This document shows, in pieces, positions 54,274-62,636 of a DNA stretch of 64,000 bases. Below the pieces are notes generated by a model. The model saw nothing but the letters and a program-made list of their open reading frames with translations. It did not search any database and was not told the DNA's origin. The first letter of the stretch is position 1; each line of letters starts with the position of its first letter. Source of the DNA: an uncultured Desulfuromonas sp. (GTDB taxonomy: Bacteria > Desulfobacterota > Desulfuromonadia > Desulfuromonadales > Desulfuromonadaceae); the NCBI RefSeq assembly GCF_963678835.1, contig NZ_OY787469.1, forward strand, positions 806,001 to 870,000. The letters run 5' to 3'. Position numbers and translations under genes: made by a program.

Positions 54274-55308
54274 GGGGACATTGTTGATTTATTGACATTT
54301 AGCCCAGCCTATCCTGCAAATGGTTATCGCCGTCGTATATCTTCAACCCGCGTTGAGCCGCTCTGCTCACTGCCGATGGCGTATACCTCAATTTGTCTCC
54401 AACCTCTCTCCCGGTTATCCTGTTGCGACGCGTTGCTAAGAAGCAAATCACCGCTCGGGCATCGGCAATTGTGCGCACCTTGCTGGGCCAGCACAACCGC
54501 TCTGTTTCCATTTCATAATAATCAGCCACGGATTTGATTATCTCTTCAAGCGAGACATGCCTGGCCTCATTCGGTGCCACCCTGTTCATAATGCGTTCAA
54601 CAAAAACCCCGCCGCCGAGGATACGTTCATCATAATAATCCTGATCGGTCAATGATGCGTCCATGGTTTGGCTGGTTTGCCGTCCTCCTGTTGACAAGCA
54701 CGGCATATCTTGCTGCAGGCCGTCATACAAAAATTGCACATACGCTTTACGCGCGGCTTTTGGGGTGCGCCCGAACAGGGATAAAACCTCTTTTTCAGCC
54801 ACAAGGCCGTATTCCCCCTTGCCCAACAGTTGCTGATGGCCACTCCAGGGATAATTCGCCAACGCGTCTAGTCCTGCGACCTTACCGGCCCGCACCGGGT
54901 TGAGGTGGATATAGCGCACTAGCTCCAGCAGATATACATCCTCATCACACACGATCGATTTGTAACGGTTCTGAAACAGATGGCCGGTACGATTGTGCCG
55001 CCGGTTGAAGGACACGACATAGCCGGTCAGTAAGCGCCGCATCATGGAAGCAAGGGCTTGGGTTGGCATCAGGAGCAGATGAACATGGTTATCAAGCAAC
55101 GTCCATGCATAGCAGAGGGTTTTCGTCTCCTGAAGCAATAATACCAGACGGCGCACAAAGTCTCTGCGATCAGCGTCGGAGATAAAGATATTCCTGCGTT
55201 CAATGCCTCTTATGATCACATGCTGCAAAAGGCCGGATATGTCTATGCGTGGTTGGCGTGGCATGGTGGGAGTTTAGCATAGAATGTCAAAATATCAACT
55301 ACGTCCCC
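54274..55308 (-). mobile_element. RAYT-type unit, copy 1 (1035 bp)
   Basis: Bounded by imperfect 26-bp inverted repeats: ggggacattgttgatttatt-gacatt (54274-54299) and aatgtcaaaatatcaactac-gtcccc (55283-55308). The unit holds one Y1 transposase gene. It is nearly identical to 57213-58250. Confidence 0.75.
54299..55264 (-). CDS. REP-associated tyrosine transposase (Y1_Tnp), copy 1
   Basis: 321 residues. HUH motif LLDNHVHLLLMPTQ (about 57-70) and the Y1 helix region FQNRYKSIVCDEDVYLLELV, then a C-terminal DnaA-like helix-turn-helix extension (ISLEEIIKSVADYY-like region VSLEEIIKSVADYYEMETER and YTPSAVSRAAQRGLKIY). RAYT proteins cut and join REP hairpins. It differs from copy 2 at a few residues (for instance one residue shorter at the QA-LASMM site). 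The start codon is followed by RQPRIDISGLLQHVIIRGIE, a typical RAYT N-terminus. Confidence 0.92.
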   Translation of the reverse strand: MPRQPRIDISGLLQHVIIRGIERRNIFISDADRRDFVRRLVLLLQETKTLCYAWTLLDNHVHLLLMPTQALASMMRRLLTGYVVSFNRRHNRTGHLFQNRYKSIVCDEDVYLLELVRYIHLNPVRAGKVAGLDALANYPWSGHQQLLGKGEYGLVAEKEVLSLFGRTPKAARKAYVQFLYDGLQQDMPCLSTGGRQTSQTMDASLTDQDYYDERILGGGVFVERIMNRVAPNEARHVSLEEIIKSVADYYEMETERLCWPSKVRTIADARAVICFLATRRNRITGREVGDKLRYTPSAVSRAAQRGLKIYDGDNHLQDRLG

Positions 55309-55443
55309 ATGGTGTTCCCATGGTGTTCCGGCTTTTACCGACGCTTTCGACTTGACCCCATAGGGTTTCTTTAACGGCCGCAAGACCGGGAGAAACATTC
55401 CTCTTCTCGGGAACGGCCCTTCACAGCAGACCGCTTCTGATAA

Positions 55444-57078
55444 TTAAAACCACGAGGAGATCGATTCAACAACGGAACTTCCCGTATCCTTGGCAAAGCT
55501 TAGGCCGTCATCGGCAAGGTCTTCAACCTTTTCGACGACATTTTCAGCAATTTTTTCAACCTCCCCCTTGCCATTTTTCCACTCCTCATAGCTCAAACCG
55601 GTATCGATCCAGTTCGCGGTGCAGGCTCCTTCGGGCATCAAGCCAAGATCAATACCACAGCGATGACCATCCTCCCACCATGCTCCGGAAAAATCGTTGC
55701 CCGACTGGTTTCCCAAAAGAAACTCTTCGAGAGGGTCTGGACAGGAATTGTAGTTTGCCTCTGAGATATTAGAACCTTCGAGGTTGGTATTTACAAAGTG
55801 ACACATCTCCATGGGCATGGCATCGTCAAATTCAACATTGGACATATCGGCTCCATCAAAAATCATCCTCGCAACGCGTGTATAGATGAAGCCATCACCC
55901 AAATGAGAGAAATACATGTTGGTGAAATCTGCTTTTTCAAAATCGCCCAGATCGTAATAACGGTAGTATCCTTCTCCATAGGTGCCACTGGATGAAGCCC
56001 AACGACGAAAGTCGCGCATCCCGGAAATCCGCTGCTCTGATCCATCTCCGCGCCCATCCAGTCGATTTCGAATCCCCTCTTGAGACAGGCTCGGACCAAT
56101 AATGAGACAGGCCACCGCGTCGGAGACCAGACAAGGCCAGTTTTCGAGATTGGCCAGGAACAATATTTTCTGAAGGACGCTTTCTCCACTATTGAGCCCC
56201 AAAAAGCGCGAAACGGCATTGTCAATAGACGCCACGGTAAATGATAGCGGAGTGGCATGAAGGGGTAGGTAGAGACCATTCATCCGCGAGGCATCGCTGT
56301 TGTGACTCAGGCCAAGAAAGTAGGGGGAGCCCTCTTGATCCAGAGCGACAATCCCCAGACCACTGTACTGACCGCCTTGCGCAGCACAACCGCCACTGGC
56401 CGGGGCGGTCAAGGTGTAATCGAGGCGATAGATGTTGACATTTTCATCCGGCAGCGAGATTTGCCCGCTGAGTTCGCAGCCGCTTTTCGTACCAAGGATC
56501 TGGCCGCTGGCATCAATGGTCAGGTTCATGGTCTCAGAGGTATATTCTCCCGTCAGCGAGTCCAGAGCCGCCCCTTTTTCGTACAGGGTGCTGTAGCGGG
56601 ACTGCAATTCTCCCTCCTGATATGCATCGTTCTGAAATCGGCCGGAGAACGTTCCGTTATCATGAAATTGTAACGCCGCAATGCCATTGACCCAGTTTGC
56701 TCCACCTTCTGAAACGGTATACGTCCGATAGCGGTGATTCCCATCGTCTCGGCCATCAACAATCATTCGCCCGTTTTCCCCCATTTCATAAGTACCCGAA
56801 AACAGGATGTTAGCCTCTTCAGAGATCCCGAAAAATTGGCCGTCGTAGATGATGGTCTTCATGTCAAACAGATCAGCAACCACCTCACCAGCAGCATTTT
56901 TTTCAATGACACTTTGGGTCCCCAGCCAGATACCGGCGGGGTTGATGGCGGTTTGCTCGTCAGAGGTGGCACCGGAATACGAACTGGAGCTGTTACAACC
57001 GATCAGAGTTGGAATCAACACCGCAATGAACGCAATCAAACACACCAAGGACAACAGCAGATGATACCTTGTTTTCAT
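55444..57078 (-). CDS. Exported lipoprotein with degenerate pentapeptide segments
   Basis: 544 residues. Lipobox LIGCNSSSS (Cys28). A middle beta-rich part (about 45-280) has repeats of GTYEMGENG and GEYTSETMNLTIDASG type. The C-terminal third carries DFEKADFTNMYFSHL, MIFDGADMSNVEFDDAM and NTNLEGSNISEANYNS, pentapeptide-like strands, and an amphipathic helical end. Likely anchored to the outer membrane. Function unknown. It is flanked on both sides by RAYT units, and may have been moved or trapped with them. Confidence 0.75.
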   Translation of the reverse strand: MKTRYHLLLSLVCLIAFIAVLIPTLIGCNSSSSYSGATSDEQTAINPAGIWLGTQSVIEKNAAGEVVADLFDMKTIIYDGQFFGISEEANILFSGTYEMGENGRMIVDGRDDGNHRYRTYTVSEGGANWVNGIAALQFHDNGTFSGRFQNDAYQEGELQSRYSTLYEKGAALDSLTGEYTSETMNLTIDASGQILGTKSGCELSGQISLPDENVNIYRLDYTLTAPASGGCAAQGGQYSGLGIVALDQEGSPYFLGLSHNSDASRMNGLYLPLHATPLSFTVASIDNAVSRFLGLNSGESVLQKILFLANLENWPCLVSDAVACLIIGPSLSQEGIRNRLDGRGDGSEQRISGMRDFRRWASSSGTYGEGYYRYYDLGDFEKADFTNMYFSHLGDGFIYTRVARMIFDGADMSNVEFDDAMPMEMCHFVNTNLEGSNISEANYNSCPDPLEEFLLGNQSGNDFSGAWWEDGHRCGIDLGLMPEGACTANWIDTGLSYEEWKNGKGEVEKIAENVVEKVEDLADDGLSFAKDTGSSVVESISSWF

Positions 57079-57212
57079 CGATCATCTCCACGGATGAGAA
57101 AAGTAGACGTGACAGAACCATCATTGATGGGAGTTATTTACAGGCGTAGCATTGGTTATCGTACCACAATAAAATATGGCCCGTCAGCAGAATCTGGAAC
57201 ATCGTGAATATC

Positions 57213-58250
57213 GGGGATGTTGTTGATTTCTTGACATTTAACCCAGGCTATCCTGCAAATGGTTATCGCCGTCGTATATCTTCAACCCGCGTTGAGCCGC
57301 TCTGCTCACTGCCGATGGCGTATACCTCAATTTGTCTCCAACCTCTCTCCCGGTTATCCTGTTGCGACGCGTTGCTAAGAAGCAAATCACCGCTCGGGCA
57401 TCGGCAATTGTGCGCACCTTGCTGGGCCAGCACAACCGCTCTGTTTCCATTTCATAATAATCAGCCACGGATTTGATTATCTCTTCAAGCGAGACATGCC
57501 TGGCCTCATTCGGTGCCACCCTGTTCATAATGCGTTCAACAAAAACCCCGCCGCCGAGGATACGTTCATCATAATAATCCTGATCGGTCAATGATGCGTC
57601 CATGGTTTGGCTGGTTTGCCGTCCTCCTGTTGACAAGCACGGCATATCTTGCTGCAGGCCGTCATACAAAAATTGCACATACGCTTTACGAGCGACTTTT
57701 GGGGTGCGCCCGAACAGGGATAAAACTTCTTTTTCAGCCACAAGGCCGTATTCCCCCTTGCCCAACAGTTGCTGATGGCCACTCCAGGGATAATTCGCCA
57801 ACGCGTCTAGTTCTGCGACTTTACCGGCCCGCACGGGGTTGAGGTGGATATAGCGCACCAGCTCCAGCAGATATACATCCTCATCACACACGATCGATTT
57901 GTAACGGTTCTGAAACAGATGGCCGGTACGATTGTGCCGCCGGTTGAAGGACACGGCATAGCCGGTCAGTAAGCGCCGCATCATGGAAGCAAGGGGGGCC
58001 TGGGTTGGCATCAGGAGCAGATGAACATGGTTATCAAGCAACGTCCATGCATAGCAGAGGGTTTTCGTCTCCTGAAGCAATAATACCAGACGGCGCACAA
58101 AGTCTCTGCGATCAGCATCGGAGATAAAGATATCCCTGCGTTCAATGCCTCTTATGATCACATGCTGCAAAAGGCCGGATATGTCTATGCGTGGTTGGCG
58201 TGGCATGGTGGGAGTTTAGCATAGAATGTCAAAATATCAACTACGTCCCC
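57213..58250 (-). mobile_element. RAYT-type unit, copy 2 (1038 bp)
   Basis: Same end repeats as copy 1 (ggggatgttgttgatttctt-gacatt at 57213-57238; aatgtcaaaatatcaactac-gtcccc at 58225-58250). It lies against the 5' break of an IS91 gene. Confidence 0.75.
57238..58206 (-). CDS. REP-associated tyrosine transposase (Y1_Tnp), copy 2
   Basis: 322 residues, near-identical to the copy at 54299 (differences such as NIFIS/DIFIS, GYVVSF/GYAVSF, AGL/AEL, AARK/VARK). The same HUH and helix-turn-helix motifs are intact, so both could be active. Few differences imply a recent duplication. Confidence 0.92.
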   Translation of the reverse strand: MPRQPRIDISGLLQHVIIRGIERRDIFISDADRRDFVRRLVLLLQETKTLCYAWTLLDNHVHLLLMPTQAPLASMMRRLLTGYAVSFNRRHNRTGHLFQNRYKSIVCDEDVYLLELVRYIHLNPVRAGKVAELDALANYPWSGHQQLLGKGEYGLVAEKEVLSLFGRTPKVARKAYVQFLYDGLQQDMPCLSTGGRQTSQTMDASLTDQDYYDERILGGGVFVERIMNRVAPNEARHVSLEEIIKSVADYYEMETERLCWPSKVRTIADARAVICFLATRRNRITGREVGDKLRYTPSAVSRAAQRGLKIYDGDNHLQDSLG

Positions 58251-58257
58251 GTGGTGT

Positions 58258-59187
58258 CCGGGCGAAATCCAGATGCGCTGTCCCGATTGCGCGCAGACCG
58301 AATGGCGACCGCGTTCGTGCGGGCATCGCAGCTGCCCTAAATGTCAGAACTATGAGGCGAGCCGCTGGCTGGATCGGCAACAGTCCAAGTTGCTGCCGGT
58401 CTCCTACTTCATGGTGACCTTTACCCTGCCGTTCGAGTTTCGCTCTCTGGCCCGGTGCTGTCAGTCAGAGATTTATACCCGCCTGTTTGACTGCGCCATC
58501 AGCGTCCTGAAGGATTTCGGGCTTAACCCTAAACATCTTGGAGCCGACTTGGGCATGACGGCTGTTCTGCATACCCAAACCAGACGCCTTGATTATCACC
58601 CGCATCTCCACGTCATCGTCCCCGGTGGCGGAATCGACCGACGCAGGCGGCAATGGAGAGTGATCAAGGGCAAGTACCTGTTTAACGCATTTAATCTGGC
58701 CAGTGTCTTTCGTGCCCGCTTTCTTGCCGCTATCAAGCGGGCAGGGTTGCGAATCCCATATGGCGCGCCGGTACAATGGGTGGTCGATACCCAGCATGTG
58801 GGTTCGGGGCTGCCGGCTCTGAAATACCTGGCACGCTATCTCTATCGCGGTGTGATTGCCGATTCCAACATTGTCGCCTGCCACAACGGCGAAGTGACCT
58901 TCCGTTATCAGGACAGCAAAACGGGACAAACCTGCACCCGCACCCTGAAAGGGGAAGACTTTCTCTGGCTGGTTCTCCAGCACGTTCTCCCCAAAGGCTT
59001 CCGCCGGGTTCGGAATTACGGTTTTCTGCACGGCAATGCCGAACGGGTTTTGCGATTGGTGCAGCTCGTTTTACGCGTCATGGTCGACCCCTTTCCCGTA
59101 CGACCTCGACCGGTGTTTCGCTGTCCGCACTGCAAAGCTGCGATGAAGATTATCGCATTTCGACGACCGGCCTATCTGACCGGTTAA
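58258..59187 (+). pseudogene. IS91-family transposase, 5'-truncated
   Basis: The ATG at 58273 begins inside the zinc-binding region (MRCPDCAQTEW, CGHRSCPKCQNYEASRWLD), and the frame runs upstream (PGEIQ) into the RAYT unit end. The rest is typical IS91: YFMVTFTLPFEFR, LDYHPHLHVIVPGGG (HUH histidines), and GLPALKYLARYLYRGVIADS with the catalytic Tyr pair YLARYLYRG. The N-terminal about 80 residues expected for IS91 are lost, so it was probably cut by the RAYT unit. Confidence 0.83.
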
Positions 59188-59396
59188 GTCGTATCTCCCG
59201 GCACCGCATTGCGCTCACCACAAAAGAAGGAGGTTCTTAAACCCCGGTGAAAAACAGAATCTGCGTCGTATTTTGCTAGCTTCAAAAGAGGTGAACGGCC
59301 CCCGCTCGCCCTGAAAAAACACGGCCAAATCCAAGGTCTTCTGACCTATCAAAACCAATCCGATATATTTTCTTTATCTCTATTACAGACGGGCTT

Positions 59397-59457
59397 GTCC
59401 AACCACAGGATAAGATCGCGGCTCGTTCCTCGCGCTATCTATCCTTATTCGTTAGAT
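59397..59457 (-). repeat. Integron attC site 3
   Basis: On the minus strand: ATCTAAC (RYYYAAC box), a stem region GGATAGATAGCGCG / CGCGATCTTATCC, and GTTGGAC (GTTRRRY box). 61 bp. The last codons of the DedA gene (aac gaa taa) lie inside the site, as is common for cassettes. Stem pairing is less regular than in the other two sites. Confidence 0.65.
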
Positions 59458-60101
59458 TTTATTTTTTGCTCAAGCAGCTGAAGTGAGAACCTTTTAAACT
59501 TAATGTAGATAATGGCGATTATTAAAACAAAAGCTAGTATGTATATTATTGAAAGTTGTCCATGTAGTTCAGTCCAAGTTTTGTTTAATTTAAAACCTAT
59601 TTGAACCCATAGTGAGGACCAAATAGCTATTCCCACTGAGGACACAGAGATAAACTTAGATATATTCATTTTTGTAGACCCGGCGGGAAGGGATATGATT
59701 GAGCGAACAACCGGTAAGCATCTTAAGACACCAACCAATAGGATTGAGTTTTTATTAAAAAAATTCTCGTAGAGATAAAGTTTGTTTTTATCTGGAAGGG
59801 GTTTGCTAATCTTGTTGAGATATTTATAATTAGATGATTCTAGGTAGCGTTTAAGGCTTACAATCCAAAATGACCCTAACTTATAACCAATAAAGTAGAG
59901 AATTAAAGCTCCTATAATATTTCCTAAAGACGCAGCAGCTATTACCTTAATGATGTTTATCTTGAAAGAAAAAGACCAGATACCCCCGAGAGCAAGAATT
60001 AGCTCGCTTGGAGGTGCACTAAAAAAACCATTTGCCACCATTAGCAATGCTATTGCTAATAGTCCATAGGCAACAATCGATTCGTTTATTAATTCGTACA
60101 T
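59445..60101 (-). CDS. DedA/VTT-family membrane protein (integron cassette)
   Basis: 218 residues, DedA/SNARE-associated fold: about five hydrophobic segments, with SAPPSELILALGGIWSF (re-entrant loop E), SLGNIIGALILYFIGYK and VGVLRCLPVVRSIISLPAG (conserved Arg and G). DedA proteins help recycle lipid carriers across the membrane. Strongly AT-rich compared with the surrounding genome. Its ATG shares one base with the upstream gene stop (TAATG), so the two genes are one cassette. Confidence 0.85.
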   Translation of the reverse strand: MYELINESIVAYGLLAIALLMVANGFFSAPPSELILALGGIWSFSFKINIIKVIAAASLGNIIGALILYFIGYKLGSFWIVSLKRYLESSNYKYLNKISKPLPDKNKLYLYENFFNKNSILLVGVLRCLPVVRSIISLPAGSTKMNISKFISVSSVGIAIWSSLWVQIGFKLNKTWTELHGQLSIIYILAFVLIIAIIYIKFKRFSLQLLEQKIKSNE

Positions 60102-60856
60102 TATTTGAAGACAACGAATGGGTTGAATAAGAACATAGAAGTTCTACACTTTTTTTTATAAAGTTCATACTGTCCTTTTAATATTTCATCCAATTCCCTT
60201 TCTTCGACAGAAGCACGTAATATATTGTATATTATTGTAGTAGCAGGCAAAAAAACTAACCAGAGGTTGTTGCAAATTAAAAATATGGAAAGCATTAGAA
60301 AAATTTGCCCACCATAAATTGGGTGTCTAACTTTTTCATAGATACCTTCCTTAACAACTTTATGATTTGGATAAACGTAAATATGGTTTGCCCAGTATCC
60401 ATTTATATAAATTCTTCCTTGAATTAGCAAATATAGTCCCCATATGCCAAGAAGAAAGGCAAGAGTATAGGTGATTTTATAGTCGCAAATAACCGGTATG
60501 TTTTTTGTCGATTCAGTAATGAGTGTTACATGGTGGACAATTAAGGCGGCAAAGCCCCAAACCCAGAGTGTATAGTAATAATTTGTTGCTTTTAGATTTT
60601 TATCAGTTTTTTCATGCTCATGATTGTGAACCTTTTCAAAAAGTCCTATTACTATGTAAATTGTCAAAAAAACAGTCCAGACATAATAAGAATATATAGA
60701 TCCACCGTCGGAAAATGATAGCTTAAATTGTTCTAGGAGCCTCTGAACGTTTGGGTCACTGCCAAATTCCTTTTCAAGTTGCCAGATTGCAACAGATACA
60801 GTCACTAGAAAACCTGTAATAGTGATAAACCACATAATAATTTTTTCTTTGCTCAT
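60101..60856 (-). CDS. ICMT/PEMT-type membrane methyltransferase (integron cassette)
   Basis: 251 residues, six or seven hydrophobic segments. The C-terminal region has KVVKEGIYEKVRHPIYGGQI and ERELDEILKGQYELYKKK, the RHPxYxG and terminal E/Y pattern of isoprenylcysteine carboxyl methyltransferases and phospholipid N-methyltransferases. Substrate unknown; pairing with a DedA protein suggests a lipid. AT-rich, within the cassette array. Confidence 0.85.
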   Translation of the reverse strand: MSKEKIIMWFITITGFLVTVSVAIWQLEKEFGSDPNVQRLLEQFKLSFSDGGSIYSYYVWTVFLTIYIVIGLFEKVHNHEHEKTDKNLKATNYYYTLWVWGFAALIVHHVTLITESTKNIPVICDYKITYTLAFLLGIWGLYLLIQGRIYINGYWANHIYVYPNHKVVKEGIYEKVRHPIYGGQIFLMLSIFLICNNLWLVFLPATTIIYNILRASVEERELDEILKGQYELYKKKCRTSMFLFNPFVVFK

Positions 60857-60887
60857 GTTGTAAATTTCCCCTTTTTATTTTATTAAA

Positions 60888-60951
60888 ATCTAACGTTGCC
60901 GCTCAGCCGTCACGAGCGAAGCGAGCGTCGGCTGGAGCGGCCTTGTTAGGT
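60888..60951 (-). repeat. Integron attC site 2
   Basis: On the minus strand: ACCTAAC ... GTTAGAT. Arms GCCGCTCCAGCCG and CGGCTGAGCGGC pair over 12 bp with one unpaired C, and a central GAGCGAAGCGAGC hairpin. Inverted core boxes, extrahelical base and short apical hairpin are the hallmarks of attC. It starts 10 bp after the stop of the cassette gene at 60961. Confidence 0.92.
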
Positions 60952-60960
60952 AATATGCCA

Positions 60961-61701
60961 TTAATAAAATATTCCATCGATAATTAAAAATGTAATACAG
61001 GTCAGCCAAACTGACGCCAAAATTCTGTATGACAAGTTTTCATAGAAATAATACTTTCTTCTTTTTTCCCATAACAAATTCCGCTCAGCTGTGTAGTTAT
61101 CAGCTAGCTCATAGAATTTAGGTCCTAAAATTCTCCTAGCCTTTTTCATATTCTCAACAAAACTATCCTGGAAAGCAACTTTTGGTGGTGTATTTCTGTT
61201 TTCATATAGATTCCACATTGTTACTCCATCGGCTAAATCTTTTGCATTAAGATCATGGTGGTCCTTGCATATTTCTAATAGAGGCTTAAGAACAATCTCT
61301 CTCGATAAAAAATCCAATTCAAACTCAACATGTCCTTGTTTGGAAATATTGTCCAGCCAGAGTTTAATTAAACCAATGATGAGAATTAGGGATATTAAAG
61401 CAAAATCAACAACTAAATCAGGCAGTCGAAATGGAATCCATTGAAATGGCCACCGCAAAAACGGATGAATAATTGATCTATATAATATAATTACTTCATG
61501 AATAGGCGTTTCAGTAGCCAATAGCAAGTCAGCTATTACAGGCATGTAATCATTCGCTTTTTCTATTAACCAATTAAAGAACACTCCCCAACTATTTAAG
61601 TTTTCAAATATGCTTATCGCTCCAATGGCGGTCAAAACATTTGATAAGTACACCCATATCTTAATTGCAACTAATTTATGTTTACTGCAATTATTACTCA
61701 T
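60961..61701 (-). CDS. Membrane protein, unknown (integron cassette)
   Basis: 246 residues with hydrophobic segments at about 10-35, 90-112 and 222-243. A charged domain between them (about 120-215; EFELDFLSREIVLKPLLEIC, AKDLADGVTMWNLYENR) is probably cytoplasmic. No family recognised. AT-rich. Followed directly by an attC site, as in a mobile cassette. Confidence 0.75.
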   Translation of the reverse strand: MSNNCSKHKLVAIKIWVYLSNVLTAIGAISIFENLNSWGVFFNWLIEKANDYMPVIADLLLATETPIHEVIILYRSIIHPFLRWPFQWIPFRLPDLVVDFALISLILIIGLIKLWLDNISKQGHVEFELDFLSREIVLKPLLEICKDHHDLNAKDLADGVTMWNLYENRNTPPKVAFQDSFVENMKKARRILGPKFYELADNYTAERNLLWEKRRKYYFYENLSYRILASVWLTCITFLIIDGIFY

Positions 61702-61712
61702 CGGATTCTTTC

Positions 61713-61760
61713 ACCTAACGCCGCATTCAGCGGCTTGTCCGCTGCAATGCTTTGTTAGCA
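61713..61760 (-). repeat. Integron attC site 1
   Basis: On the minus strand: GCTAAC ... GTTAGGT. Arms GCATTGCAGCGG and CCGCTGAATGC pair with one bulged G; loop ACAAG. 48 bp, a short attC. It lies 2 bp after the stop of the cassette gene at 61763. Confidence 0.9.
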
Positions 61761-61762
61761 TA

Positions 61763-62059
61763 TTACTCTTTTATAAGTTGTCCCCAATCGTCATCACACT
61801 CTTCGACAACTATATTGATATGACAAAATACTTTTTCTTCACTGATACGAACGTAGTTAAATAACTTTGATTTAACTTTTCCAGAAAAGTCAGCTCTGCG
61901 GCCACCGTCAGTGGAATTGTCTATATGAACGTAGTCACCAACATTTGGAAGTAGAACTAAACTGTTTTTGTCATCGGCTTGTATTCCGACAACCTCACCA
62001 TCATCACTTGGGCGCGCTGCACCTTTTCTCAAATACTGATAGTCAATTGAATATTTCAT
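61763..62059 (-). CDS. Small hypothetical protein (integron cassette)
   Basis: 98 residues, acidic C-terminus, soluble. Beta-rich middle (GEVVGIQADDKNSLVLLPNV, GDYVHIDNS) and KVFCHINIVVEE. Strong GGAGG 9 nt before the ATG. No family recognised; cassettes often carry such orphan genes. Confidence 0.75.
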   Translation of the reverse strand: MKYSIDYQYLRKGAARPSDDGEVVGIQADDKNSLVLLPNVGDYVHIDNSTDGGRRADFSGKVKSKLFNYVRISEEKVFCHINIVVEECDDDWGQLIKE

Positions 62060-62636
62060 AAAAATTCCTCCGTAAATTTTAGATGCTAACAGTGTATTAG
62101 GCAGAAATCTTTCTGCCTATCACCATATTGACTGATTCTGCCTAGTGCTCTGACAACACTAAATCTTCGGGTCTGGCTTCGCCTCGCACCATTCCCACTG
62201 CGTTGCAAAATCTTGAAGTGGAGTGGCCACTTCGGCGATTTCGCGCCTTGTGTGAATGGCACGATGCTATGCCATACACTCGAATTTTTAGCATTGACAG
62301 AGCACTGATATGGCTGACAGTTGTCAAGAAGAATATTCTTTGCCTGCCCAACTGATTCAGCGGTTTTATTCTGTTTATGTTCCATGGCACTTGCAGGGGC
62401 GGAACCGTTGTTGCGACGGCTCATCAGACTGATATTCGCGGGTTGGATACCGCCAGACTTGTCTTCGTCGCGGAGCTGCCTCTGTCTAGTATCGTGAGTT
62501 CGGCCAAAGGCCTTATCCAATAGTGCTCACGAGGATTCTCCTGACCGTGGTTGCGCCCCTTCAACTGCCATGGAATGTATGTTCTTGTGCGTTATGCTTT
62601 CTCCTGCCTATTTTGGAGTGTTTTTTCTGACCTTTG
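62060..62636. other. Boundary of the cassette array, no supported gene
   Basis: 577 bp. A core-like box tgctaac (62084-62090) marks the start of the first cassette. A perfect 10-bp hairpin taggcagaaa/tttctgccta (62098-62119) follows, with another tgccta at 62140. An integrase gene is absent. A 144-codon minus frame (62086-62520) looks non-protein-like. GC rises again to the level of the rest of the window. Confidence 0.5.

Noticed and set aside
62086-62520. 144-codon minus-strand frame beside the cassette array
   Set aside because: Composition looks random (many polar and Arg/Asn/Ser runs), no start site, no family; I treat it as non-coding.
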